From the NCBI RefSeq assembly GCF_004340685.1, contig NZ_SLUN01000007.1:106824-170823 (forward strand): a DNA stretch of 64,000 nt, given 5' to 3'. Below are positions 42,924 to 51,241 of the stretch, piece by piece (the stretch's first letter is position 1; every line of letters begins with the position of its first letter). The notes beneath the pieces are model-generated. The model was given only the letters and a program-made list of their open reading frames with translations, made no database searches and had not been told where the DNA came from. This DNA comes from Hydrogenispora ethanolica (lineage in GTDB: Bacteria; Bacillota; UBA4882; UBA8346). The translations under genes were made by a program, and so were the position numbers.

Positions 42924-44168
42924 GTGATCGGAACGGACCACTGGATAGGGAATGGGGAACCGGCGCTGCTCGATCCCGAGTATTGGCTGCACCGCGCGGT
43001 TCATACGGGATGGTTGAAGAATCCTTTTCAGGCCCGCCCTCATAGCGTCGCTCAGGCCGTGGCGGAATACCGGCGGGAAGTCGGCGCTCTGCTGAACCGG
43101 CCGCTGTTGGGGCAGTTCGCCGAGCGGATCAGCCCGCTGGAGCTGGCGCGATCGCTGGATCGGACGGAGTGGTTGAACGGCGTGCCAATTTATGGTTTAA
43201 TTGTGAATAGAACGGATCTGAAAATGTTGCCGCGTGCGGCTCCGCTATTGACCGCGGCCTGGCCCCGGGATCTCGACCGGAACCAGCAGAGCGGCCTGGA
43301 GCCGGGAGACAGCTGTCAGCTCTTCGCCAGCAACGCCGACTGCAGTTGGTATGGGGTGATTACCCGCCGCGGCGCGGGCTGGGTCGCCGCCCGGGATCTG
43401 GCGGTGGCGGGCGCCACGCCGGTGGATCATCATACGACTCAATTGCCGGCTCTGATTACGCTCGACCCCGAACATACGTTAAAGCCGTTTCACGGCTTGC
43501 CCAGGAGCGCCGGAATGGGTTGTTCCTTTCCGGCAGTGGATCCATTCCGCCGGGTCGTACTTATCCCGTCCCGTACCCGGAGCGGTGAGCTCCGCTGGCG
43601 GGAAGCGGTGATTGACGGCAGGGTTTGCGCCGGTCATCTGGCGCCGACCGTTCCCAACCTCATCCGGCAAGCCTTCAAGTATTTGGGTCGCCGCTACGCT
43701 TGGGGCGACCGCAATCCCGGCGGCAGGACCGGTTTGGACTGTTCGCGGCTGGTTCAGAATGTCCTCCAGACATTGGGCTGGACCGTACCCCGCAACTCCC
43801 GGGAACAGCTGGCCGCCGGACGCCGGGTGCTGCCGCTGGGGGAGAGCGGGCCGGAGGAGCGCGGCGCGTTGTTGGACGGATTGATGCCCGGCAGTTTGCT
43901 TTACACCGACAGTCACGCGCTGATTTATCTCGGCCGGACGCCCAATGGATGGTATGCGATTCACGCTTGTTATAGTTATCTGGAGAAACACGGGGACCGG
44001 GAGAAGCGCCGGGCCGTGAAACGGGTGATCGTTTCCGATCTGGAGCTGGGGCTGGGAAGCTCCGGCGGTTCCCTTTGGCAACGTTTGACCGGCGCAGTGC
44101 CGGTAGTGGGAAAGGAAGAACAACATGAAGCAGTTAGTAGTGACCGCCGCGGTGATTGTCAGAGATGA
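42924..44168 (+). CDS. NlpC/P60 cell-wall endopeptidase with SH3 domains
   Basis: 414 residues from GTG 42924. Residues about 1-90 resemble the stabilising N-domain of YkfC-type enzymes, and 90-230 two bacterial SH3 domains (SWYGVITRRGAGWVAARDL). The catalytic NlpC/P60 domain follows, with Cys273 (TGLDCSRLVQNVLQ), His331 (SHALIYLG) and His347 (AIHACYS). Such enzymes cut gamma-D-Glu-diamino acid bonds in peptidoglycan peptides. There is no signal peptide, so it probably recycles muropeptides in the cytoplasm. The start is the least sure part: the best Shine-Dalgarno (GGAAGGAAG) is 13 bases away. The Nudix gene overlaps its end by 44 bases. Confidence 0.8.
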   Translation: MIGTDHWIGNGEPALLDPEYWLHRAVHTGWLKNPFQARPHSVAQAVAEYRREVGALLNRPLLGQFAERISPLELARSLDRTEWLNGVPIYGLIVNRTDLKMLPRAAPLLTAAWPRDLDRNQQSGLEPGDSCQLFASNADCSWYGVITRRGAGWVAARDLAVAGATPVDHHTTQLPALITLDPEHTLKPFHGLPRSAGMGCSFPAVDPFRRVVLIPSRTRSGELRWREAVIDGRVCAGHLAPTVPNLIRQAFKYLGRRYAWGDRNPGGRTGLDCSRLVQNVLQTLGWTVPRNSREQLAAGRRVLPLGESGPEERGALLDGLMPGSLLYTDSHALIYLGRTPNGWYAIHACYSYLEKHGDREKRRAVKRVIVSDLELGLGSSGGSLWQRLTGAVPVVGKEEQHEAVSSDRRGDCQR

Positions 44169-44535
44169 CCGGATTTTGATGGCACAACGCCGGACCGGGG
44201 ACCGGGAAGGCGGAAAATGGGAATTTCCCGGCGGTAAAGTGGAATTCGGCGAAGATCCGCGCGCCGGCCTGGAACGGGAATTGCGTGAAGAACTGGGAAT
44301 TGAAGTGGAAGTGGGAGCGCCGCTGGATGTGGTGGCGGTGAACCGGAGCGACCTGCAGCTGATTCTACTCTACTTTGGCTGCCGGATCATTGCCGGGACT
44401 CCGTTGCCCATTGAGTGCCAGGCGGTCACCTGGCGATATCCGGAGGAGATCGACGGCCTGGAAAAGCCGCCCGCCGATCATCATTTTTGGGAGAGGAACC
44501 GTGGGCAGCTGGCAGTCCTTGAGGTGAGCCGATGA
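44125..44535 (+). CDS. Nudix hydrolase, MutT (8-oxo-dGTPase) type
   Basis: 136 residues. The Nudix box is complete: Gly37, Glu43, Arg51-Glu52, Glu55-Glu56, Gly58 in GGKVEFGEDPRAGLERELRE and what follows. The MutT-like start LVVTAAVIVRDDRILMAQR and the tail with WRYPEEIDGL suggest cleaning of oxidised dGTP or CTP pyrophosphohydrolase activity. It begins 44 bases inside the NlpC/P60 gene (AAAGGAAGAA before ATG 44125) and shares ATGA with the rhomboid gene after it, so the three are translationally linked. Confidence 0.92.
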   Translation: MKQLVVTAAVIVRDDRILMAQRRTGDREGGKWEFPGGKVEFGEDPRAGLERELREELGIEVEVGAPLDVVAVNRSDLQLILLYFGCRIIAGTPLPIECQAVTWRYPEEIDGLEKPPADHHFWERNRGQLAVLEVSR

Positions 44536-45209
44536 TTCCATTGCGGGACACCATTCCCAGCCGGAGATGGCCGGTGATGAACATATTGCTCATCCTCGCC
44601 AGCCTGCTGATATTCTTCTACCAAATCAAATTATTGCAGCTCGATCCCGACCTTTACCGGGCCCTCATCGACCAATACGGTTTGATCCCGGTCCGTTTTT
44701 TGAAGCGGCAGGCGCTGGACACCGCCACCCTGCTGCCGTTCCTCTCCTATATCTTCCTCCATGGCAGTTGGCTGCATGTGATCGGAAACCTCTGGGCGCT
44801 CTGGCTTTTCGGTGACAATGTGGAGGATCGGATGGGTTCCTTCCGCTATCTTGCCTTTTATCTGACTTGCGGAATCGTGGCCGGTCTGGTCCATGTTTGG
44901 TCCGATCCCCTTTCCAAAATGGTCACCATCGGCGGTTCGGGTGCCATTGCCGGAGTGATGGGCGCCTATTTCGTCATGTATCCGACCGCGTGGATCGTGA
45001 CGCTCATTCCGATTTTTTTTATTCCCTTTTTCATCAGGATACCCGCAGTCATTTACCTGGGTGTCTGGCTCTTGACCCAGGTGTATTCGATGGTATTGAG
45101 TCAAGCGGGAGCGGGGACGGCGTCCAATATCGCCTTTGCGGCCCATGTCGGCGGCTTTGTCGGCGGCATGATCCTGCAGCCCTTTTATCGCAAATCGCGC
45201 TATCGCTAA
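44532..45209 (+). CDS. Rhomboid-family intramembrane serine protease
   Basis: 225 residues, 6-7 transmembrane helices. The catalytic Ser136 is in GGSGAIAG and His205 in AAHVGGFVGG. The oxyanion motif is HVIGN (Asn86), and the family WR-like loop lies before helix 2. It cleaves substrates within the inner membrane. ATG 44532 overlaps the Nudix stop (ATGA) behind GAGGTGAG. No intergenic promoter, so it is co-expressed with NlpC/P60 and MutT. Confidence 0.92.
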   Translation: MIPLRDTIPSRRWPVMNILLILASLLIFFYQIKLLQLDPDLYRALIDQYGLIPVRFLKRQALDTATLLPFLSYIFLHGSWLHVIGNLWALWLFGDNVEDRMGSFRYLAFYLTCGIVAGLVHVWSDPLSKMVTIGGSGAIAGVMGAYFVMYPTAWIVTLIPIFFIPFFIRIPAVIYLGVWLLTQVYSMVLSQAGAGTASNIAFAAHVGGFVGGMILQPFYRKSRYR

Positions 45210-45354
45210 GCCCTTGACTGCCATTTGACAGCACTTTTACGGTTTGACTATTTTTTGGGAATTGAACCAATCGTACCAGCAATTCTTCGAATATCACCCC
45301 TTAATCTTTTACCGACAGTTGCCGATACAGAATACAGTTGGAGGGGGTTGACCG

Positions 45355-46794
45355 ATGAAACTGCCCGCTAAGTCGATTGTCTTCTTGAATAAAGTCGGTC
45401 TTTTTCTTTCTGTGGCATTGTTGCTCTGCTTATGGTTCAGCGCCGGAAATCCGCCAGCCATGCCTGGCCGGGCCGGGGGAGCGCAGCAGGGCTTGTTGAT
45501 CGCGGTTTTGTTGGTGATTTGTGCCGCGGTCATCGGTATTTTTATTGTTTTCTGGCGGCATCACCGGCTGATTTCCCAGCGCATCGGGGAGCTCAATCAG
45601 TATCTGCAGCAACTTTTTCAGGGGAAAGGGTCCCAGCCCGGCCTCGATCAGTACCAGGACGAATTGACCGAGGTTCGCGAGGCTTTTGGCAAAATCTACG
45701 CGCAGATGGAGCAGTCCCGCCTGCAGCTGGAGGAGAATTACCGGAAGCTGCAACTCTCCACCATGCAGGTGGAGGAGAAGTATGCCCAAGCCTATACCTT
45801 GCGGCTGATTCAAGAAGAGATCAGCCGGGAACTGGATACGGACAACCTGTTGAAGAAGACGGTGGATATCGTCATCGGGGTCCTGGGCTGCAAATACTGT
45901 TCCATTTACCTGGCGGATACCAAAGAGGAAGTGTTGAGCCAGCGCGCGGTCTCCGGTTCCCTCGGCGACCAGAGCCTGCCGGAGATGGTGCCGATCGAGA
46001 GCAACCATTTATTAGCCAGGGTTTTCCGGGAGAAGCTTGCTTTTACCCAACTCAATCTCCCGGACGAGGATATTCGCAAGGAGTACCAGAGCTTTGCAGC
46101 GGTGCCGCTGGTCGGCAGTCGTTCCTGTTTGGGCGTGCTCCTCTTCGAACAGGAGGTCGGCGGCGGAATCACCGAGGACCTGCTGGACTTTTCGCGGCTG
46201 ATAGCCCAGGAGTTGAGCCTGTCGGTGGAGAATGCCTCCTTGTACGCGCAAATGAAGCAGATGGCGACCCATGACAATCTGACCGGGATTTTTAACTGGG
46301 TCTATCTCATGAACTATCTGGACGAACTGTTCAGCGGCAATCCCGAATTGGTGTCTGTCATCATTCTGGACATCGATCATTTTAAGATCGTCAACGACCG
46401 TTTCGGCCATTTGGCGGGCGACCGGGTGCTGAAGGAGTTGGCCGGCCTGCTCCGGTCGCAATTGCCGGGAGAGGTGTTGGCTCGCTACGGCGGCGAAGAG
46501 TTTGTCATCGTGCTGCCGGGGCGGAGCCGGGAGGAAGCATGGCAGCTCGCCGAGAAGGTCCGCGCGCTCATCAGCGAACATTGCTTTATGGCCATGAACG
46601 GGGTGCGCATCGCGGTGACGATCAGCGCCGGACTCGCCAGCTATCCGGCGGATTCCGACAATTACGAGCGGCTTTTGTATCTGGCGGATCAAGCGCTCTA
46701 TGAGGCCAAGAACTCCGGGCGGAATCAGGTCTGCGTGGCCCGTCCCGCGGCGGATTGCAACGAAAAATTGGGCTTCTTCGATTTGGGAATCTAA
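45355..46794 (+). CDS. Membrane-anchored GAF-GGDEF diguanylate cyclase
   Basis: 479 residues. Two N-terminal transmembrane helices (about 8-30 and 45-65) have a short Pro/Gly-rich loop. A coiled coil (75-140) and a GAF domain (about 150-305) follow, then a GGDEF domain with ARYGGEEFVIVLPG near residue 378. GGEEF is an active-site form, so c-di-GMP synthesis is likely. The residues five before GGEEF are not RxxD, so the product-inhibition site is missing. ATG 45355 follows GGAGGGGG. Stand-alone gene; no EAL partner is nearby. Confidence 0.9.
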   Translation: MKLPAKSIVFLNKVGLFLSVALLLCLWFSAGNPPAMPGRAGGAQQGLLIAVLLVICAAVIGIFIVFWRHHRLISQRIGELNQYLQQLFQGKGSQPGLDQYQDELTEVREAFGKIYAQMEQSRLQLEENYRKLQLSTMQVEEKYAQAYTLRLIQEEISRELDTDNLLKKTVDIVIGVLGCKYCSIYLADTKEEVLSQRAVSGSLGDQSLPEMVPIESNHLLARVFREKLAFTQLNLPDEDIRKEYQSFAAVPLVGSRSCLGVLLFEQEVGGGITEDLLDFSRLIAQELSLSVENASLYAQMKQMATHDNLTGIFNWVYLMNYLDELFSGNPELVSVIILDIDHFKIVNDRFGHLAGDRVLKELAGLLRSQLPGEVLARYGGEEFVIVLPGRSREEAWQLAEKVRALISEHCFMAMNGVRIAVTISAGLASYPADSDNYERLLYLADQALYEAKNSGRNQVCVARPAADCNEKLGFFDLGI

Positions 46795-46840
46795 ATCCGA
46801 TGCGGGACGGATTCGTCCGGGTTTCGGGCAGGAACATGGA

Positions 46841-47066
46841 AAGCCATGAGATAAATTAAAAATCGACTTTATCCCTTGCTTCGCGGAGCTTTATGTTCAC
46901 CCTGGCCTTCGGACAGGGTTTATCACAACGCTTTTAGAAGCCATGCGATGAAGTCTTTCAAATTAGAAATTCTCTTGCTAAAAGGCTTTAAACGACTTTA
47001 TCACTTGCTTCGCTGAGCTTTTGTGTCCACCCTGACCTTCGGACAGGGTTTATCACAACGTTTTAA
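46841..47066 (-). repeat. Dispersed ~130-bp element, two copies (locus D), reverse orientation
   Basis: Copy 1 (46841-46937) is shortened in its core; copy 2 (46938-47066) is full length. The core of copy 2 is identical to that of the second copy at locus A, 39 kb away on the other strand. The end of copy 2 directly joins the arsR leader. Confidence 0.9.
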
Positions 47067-47079
47067 ACGGGGGATCAGA

Positions 47080-47379
47080 ATGCGCAATTTGAATGACATG
47101 ACCGAATATATCGAAAAGGCGGAGTTGTTGAAGACCGTGGCCCATCCGGTGCGCCTCTGCATCGTGCAGGGCTTGATGGAACAAGGGGAATGCAATGTCA
47201 ATCACATGCAATCCTGCTTGCACATCCCGCAATCGACCATCTCCCAGCATTTGGCCAAGATGCGCTCCGGTGGCGTGCTGAAGTGCAGGCGCGAGGGAGT
47301 GGAGGTTTATTACCAGGTGGCCAACGAAGTCATCTGTCAAGTGGTGCGGGCGTTGTTTTCCAAATCGGGCGGCGCCTGA
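47080..47379 (+). CDS. ArsR-family transcriptional regulator
   Basis: 99 residues. A winged helix with AHPVRLCIVQGLMEQGECNVNH and the recognition helix QSTISQHLAKMRSGGVL is typical of ArsR/SmtB repressors. Cys residues lie before and after the alpha3 region (GECNVNHMQSC) but do not match the ELCVCDL arsenic site, so the signal may be redox, sulfide or another metal. ATG 47080 follows GGGGGAT; an upstream in-frame start at 47023 would lie inside the dispersed repeat. No target gene is adjacent in the same direction. Confidence 0.87.
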   Translation: MRNLNDMTEYIEKAELLKTVAHPVRLCIVQGLMEQGECNVNHMQSCLHIPQSTISQHLAKMRSGGVLKCRREGVEVYYQVANEVICQVVRALFSKSGGA

Positions 47380-47400
47380 ACGGCAGGGCCTCTCCAAGGA

Positions 47401-47425
47401 AGCAGCGCCGCGGCGTTGCTTTTTT
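47401..47425. terminator. Terminator between the convergent arsR and TPP-enzyme genes
   Basis: AGCAGCGCCG pairs with CGGCGTTGCT, and a T run follows on the plus strand; A/T flanks allow both directions. It touches the stop codon of the minus-strand gene. Confidence 0.75.
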
Positions 47426-49043
47426 ATTTTAAATACGGCAAGGGGACGGAGTCGACCTCCAGGTCGACCAGCGCCGGCCCGGCGGCGAGCGCCTGCCGGA
47501 GCACCGCTTCGGCTGGGCTGGATTCGTCAATCCGGTAGGCCGGAATGCCGAACGCCTCGCCGAGCCGGATCAGATCGGGCAGGACCAGATCGGTACCGTA
47601 AGGGGTCATCTTCTGTTGGCGCATCTTCTGGATTTCCAAGCCGTAACACCCGTTCCGCAGGACCAGGATGGTCAGGGGCAAGCGATAGCGGGCCACCGTG
47701 GCCAGCTCGGCCAGGGACATCAAGAGTCCGCCGTCGCCGACCAGCGCCACGGTTTTTCGATCCGGCCGCAGCAGACAGGCTGCGATTCCGGCCGGAAGCG
47801 CAACGCCCATGCTCCGCCAGGAATTCGACAGCAAAACCCGTTGCCGTTCGGCCAGAAAGCCGAGATCAAACCAGTAAGCGAACTCTCCGACATCCAGCGC
47901 AATGAGGGCATCGGGTGGCGCGACCGCGGCCAGCGCCCGCATGACAGCCGCCGGATGACGCGGTCCCGGCAGCGACTCGACCAGCTGCAGCCGGGCCTGC
48001 CGGCAGCGGTCCAGTTCCTTCCGCCATTCCTCCCGGGGCAGGCGGTGGGGAAAATGCTCGCGCAACTTCCGGAGGATCACCGCCAAGTCGCCCCGGACCA
48101 CCGGATAGGGTTGAAAGGACGGGCTCAGACTGGGCGTGAAGCGGACGACCGGCGTCGCCGCGGGAAAATAATTCTCCTCGTAAACCGCTTCGCCGACACA
48201 GAGCAACTGGTCGCACCGGCCGAGGCAGTCCGGCAGATAGGCTTCGCCAATGCCGCCCAGCACCAGCGGGTGACGGTCGGGCAGCATTCCTTTGTTCTCC
48301 TGGCTGATGATGATTCCGGCGCCGTAGTCCGCGGCAAATCCGGCCCAAGCCTCCCCCTCGTCCCGTGCGCCTCTCCCCAGGACCAGCAGCGGCCGTTGCG
48401 CCTGCTCCAGCCGCTTCAAGATGTCATCCAAGCCGCCCTGGACGGCGCCGGTCCCGTTCAGGCTCGGCTGTAACGGCGGGGGCTGGATGGGCATGGCATC
48501 GGTCTCATGCGCCAGAATATCCACCGGGATCTCCAGATGGACGGCGCCCGGCCCGCTGAGGGCTTGATTGAGCAGCCGGGACAGGACCGGGACGACGCTC
48601 CCGGGATGGATGCACATTTCGGAGGCGGCGGTGACCGCCGTGAAGAGTTGCCGTTGGTTGATGTATTGCTTGGTCTCGTTCCCCAATTGGCTGCCGGCCA
48701 CTTGGCCGGTGAGGCAGAGCAGAGGCACCCGGTCGAGTAGGGCCGAGCCGGTTCCGTTCACCAGGTTGGCGGCCCCCGGGCCGGAGGTCCCGATGCAGAC
48801 CCCGGGCGCGCCGGAGAGTTGCGCCGCAAAAGCGGCCATCATCGCCGCCGTCGTCTCGATGGCGGCCGGCACAAAACGAATGGTTTGCTGGCGGGCCAGG
48901 GCCTCGGCCAGCGGAAAGATGGCGTCCCCGACGACTCCGAAGATGAACCGGACTCCGTAGGCTGCCAGTTGTTCGAGAATGAGATCGGAAACCGTTTTGA
49001 TGGCGAGTCCCTCCTTTGGCCGGCTGGCGGGGAATGCCGCCAA
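47424..49043 (-). CDS. Thiamine-diphosphate-dependent enzyme, acetolactate-synthase large-subunit type
   Basis: About 525-539 residues. The N-terminal Pyr domain has YGVRFIFGVVGDAIFPLAEAL and the activating Glu in AAIETTAAMMAAF. The central domain lies near 190-330, and the C-terminal ThDP motif is GDGG...LVLRNGC. Family members include acetolactate synthase, pyruvate oxidase and related decarboxylases; no small subunit is adjacent, so anabolic ALS is unlikely. The start is odd: an ideal AGGAGG (49010-49015) lies 8 bases before an ATC codon (49001), with no ATG, GTG or TTG there. TTG 49043 is used here as the nearest canonical start. Substrate unknown. Confidence 0.8.
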   Translation of the reverse strand: MAAFPASRPKEGLAIKTVSDLILEQLAAYGVRFIFGVVGDAIFPLAEALARQQTIRFVPAAIETTAAMMAAFAAQLSGAPGVCIGTSGPGAANLVNGTGSALLDRVPLLCLTGQVAGSQLGNETKQYINQRQLFTAVTAASEMCIHPGSVVPVLSRLLNQALSGPGAVHLEIPVDILAHETDAMPIQPPPLQPSLNGTGAVQGGLDDILKRLEQAQRPLLVLGRGARDEGEAWAGFAADYGAGIIISQENKGMLPDRHPLVLGGIGEAYLPDCLGRCDQLLCVGEAVYEENYFPAATPVVRFTPSLSPSFQPYPVVRGDLAVILRKLREHFPHRLPREEWRKELDRCRQARLQLVESLPGPRHPAAVMRALAAVAPPDALIALDVGEFAYWFDLGFLAERQRVLLSNSWRSMGVALPAGIAACLLRPDRKTVALVGDGGLLMSLAELATVARYRLPLTILVLRNGCYGLEIQKMRQQKMTPYGTDLVLPDLIRLGEAFGIPAYRIDESSPAEAVLRQALAAGPALVDLEVDSVPLPYLK

Positions 49044-49194
49044 CCGTTCCACCCCTACTCTGATAATGTTTCCGGCCGGAGGGAACGGTATGCAAAAAAG
49101 ACCGCGGGGCGGTGCTCCTGCCAAGCGCCATCCCCTCAGGGACCGCCCATGCTCATGTTGCGACTCCGGATTGATCTTTTGCAACAAAAGATGG

Positions 49195-49378
49195 ATCACT
49201 TGTCGTTCAAGATCGATCTTTAGTCATTCAAGATCCATCTTCAGTCATTCCAGATCGATCTTGAATCACCGAAGATCGATCATTAATCATTGAAGCTCGA
49301 TCTTGAGCTGCTCAAGATCCCTCTTCAGTCACCCGGGATCGATCTTGAGCCACCGAAGATCGTTCTTTTGTTAACCCG
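49195..49378. repeat. Word array of AAGATCGATCTT palindromes, ~21-base period
   Basis: About eight to nine degenerate units of the type CAAGATCGATCTT plus AGTCATT spacing, each centred on a palindromic 12-mer. No spacers of unique sequence, so not a CRISPR. From 49379 to 49700 I see no gene; a partial stem ATCCGATC...GATCGGAATCC with a T run lies near 49640-49697. Confidence 0.7.
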
Positions 49379-49750
49379 GGAGCGACCGGGAACCCGTCAT
49401 TCAACCACCGGCTGGGAAAACCAACTTGTATTCGCCGGGAGAGATTTGTAATTTTTTAATAGCAAAGTCTGGCGGCGATGTTACGTAAAAACTATATGAA
49501 ACGCTTGAAGAAAAAACCCAGAAAAGATATAATGACAGAAAGATTTCATTCAGAGAATGGCCGGAATATCCGCCGGCGGGCAAGTTGAGTTTTGGGAGCC
49601 GGGAAGCGTGCGGCGTATTTCTCTTGATTCCTAAACTAAAAAATCCGATCGTTTGACAGCCGGCTATCCGGATAGAAATATGATCGGAATCCTTTTTTCA
49701 TCTTAAATTTAAATTGAATTCGCATTGAAAAACGGAGGAGGTTTCGAGTT

Positions 49751-50839
49751 TTGAGCAAGCGCGTTTATAATTTCAATCCCGGCCCGGCGATTCTGCCTTT
49801 GCCCGTGCTGGAGGAAGCCCAACGGGATCTGTTGGATTTTAAGGGCAGCGGGATGTCGGTCTTGGAGGTCAGCCACCGCGGCAAGGCTTATGAGGAACTC
49901 CATAATGAAACCGAAACCTTGTTCAAGGAACTGCTGGGCGCCCCCGCCGATTACCGGGTGCTCTTCATGGGCGGCGGAGCCAGCGCCCAGTTCGCTCTGG
50001 TGCCGATGAACTTTCTGCCGGCCGGGGCGGTGGCCGATTACATCCTTACCGGCAGCTTCGCCGAGAAAGCGTTTGAAGAGGCGGCCCGCGTCGGGGAAGT
50101 CCATAGCGCGGCCAGTTCCAAGGCGACCCATTATGACCGGATTCCCCGGCCGGACGAGATTCAGTTGAGTCCCGACGCCGCCTATGTCCATATCACCTCC
50201 AACAATACGATCTTCGGCACCCAATGGCCGGTATTGCCGGAGTTCCCCGGTGTGCCGCTGGTGGCCGACATGTCCAGCGATATTCTGTCCCGGCCGTTCG
50301 ATGTCTCCAAGTTCGGCCTGATTTACGCCGGCGCCCAGAAAAACCTCGGACCCTCCGGCGTGACCGTGGTCCTGATCAGCCCGGAAATGCTGGCCAAGGT
50401 CAATAAGAACCTGCCGGTTATTTTCCAATATACCACCTATGCCAAGAACAACTCGCTCTATAACACCCCGGCCACGTTCGCGGTGTATATCGTCAATTTG
50501 GTCTTGAAGTGGCTCAAAGCCAACGGCGGCCTAGCCGCCATGGAGCAACGGAACCGGGAGAAAGCGGCGCTGATCTACGACGCGCTGGACGCCTCGGGCG
50601 GATTTTACAAAGGGCACGCCGCCAAAGAGTTCCGTTCCTTGATGAATGTAACCTTCCGTTTGCCCGGCGAGGAGCTGGAGGCGGCCTTTGTGAGCGAGGC
50701 CAAGCAGCTGGATCTGATCGGCTTGAAGGGCCATCGCTCGGTCGGAGGAATGCGGGCTTCGATCTATAACGCGATGCCGGTGGAAGGCTGCCGCGCCCTG
50801 GCGGATTTCATGCGCGATTTCGCCAAGCGGAACGGCTGA
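49751..50839 (+). CDS. serC: Phosphoserine aminotransferase
   Basis: 362 residues, full SerC length. The start RVYNFNPGPAILPLPVLEEAQ and MSVLEVSHRGKAYE are diagnostic. PLP-binding Lys is in YAGAQKNLGPSGVTVV. The end GLKGHRSVGGMRASIYNAMP binds the substrate phosphate. It makes 3-phosphoserine from 3-phosphohydroxypyruvate and glutamate, and also acts in pyridoxal phosphate synthesis. Start is TTG 49751 behind GGAGGAGG. No serA follows; the gene ends at a terminator and is monocistronic. Confidence 0.95.
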   Translation: MSKRVYNFNPGPAILPLPVLEEAQRDLLDFKGSGMSVLEVSHRGKAYEELHNETETLFKELLGAPADYRVLFMGGGASAQFALVPMNFLPAGAVADYILTGSFAEKAFEEAARVGEVHSAASSKATHYDRIPRPDEIQLSPDAAYVHITSNNTIFGTQWPVLPEFPGVPLVADMSSDILSRPFDVSKFGLIYAGAQKNLGPSGVTVVLISPEMLAKVNKNLPVIFQYTTYAKNNSLYNTPATFAVYIVNLVLKWLKANGGLAAMEQRNREKAALIYDALDASGGFYKGHAAKEFRSLMNVTFRLPGEELEAAFVSEAKQLDLIGLKGHRSVGGMRASIYNAMPVEGCRALADFMRDFAKRNG

Positions 50840-50873
50840 TCGCGGCGATTGGTTTTGATTTTGGTTGTTCTAC

Positions 50874-50902
50874 CGCTACCGGGACCCCTCGGTAGCGTTT
50901 TT
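50874..50902 (+). terminator. Terminator of serC
   Basis: CGCTACCG (50874-50881) pairs with CGGTAGCG (50890-50897), followed by TTTTT. Confidence 0.88.
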
Positions 50903-51047
50903 ATAAGGACGGCGATTTCTTGGAGAATTCTTTGAAGGTAGCGGGAATGAAAAAATTTATAAGAATCTTTGAAAAATTACGAAATGGTCGGGCGAGTCAT
51001 TGATTCTTTGCGCAGAGACGGTTTATTAAGAATATTCAGTGATTGTT

Positions 51048-51111
51048 TGGCAGAATGGTAGGGAAAAACAAAAAAATAGCGAAATATAACAAGGAAGGAT
51101 TCATTCTGCCA
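51048..51111. repeat. Widely spaced inverted repeat in the serC-hydrolase gap
   Basis: TGGCAGAATG (51048-51057) and CATTCTGCCA (51102-51111) are perfect complements across 44 AT-rich bases. Otherwise 50903-51138 shows no gene. Confidence 0.45.
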
Positions 51112-51138
51112 TAACTGGAGCAAAAAGGCTAAACCATT

Positions 51139-51168
51139 GAAAAAGGTGAAGAGGGCTTTCGCCCCCTT
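51139..51168 (-). terminator. Terminator of the LysM hydrolase gene
   Basis: On the minus strand AAGGGGGC and GCCCTCTT pair around GAAA, then CACCTTTTTC follows. Confidence 0.7.
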
Positions 51169-51241
51169 CCATGTAACGGTATGCCGATTCATCGGATTGC
51201 AGCGCCAAATGGCTGCCAAGTTGGGTTTCTGGTGTGACCTT

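Noticed and set aside
47023..47079. Upstream start of the ArsR-family regulator
   Set aside because: It lies within the dispersed element and would add residues absent from the family; ATG 47080 has a good ribosome-binding site.
49195..49378. CRISPR array
   Set aside because: The regular ~21-base units lack unique spacers and a constant repeat; no cas gene is present.
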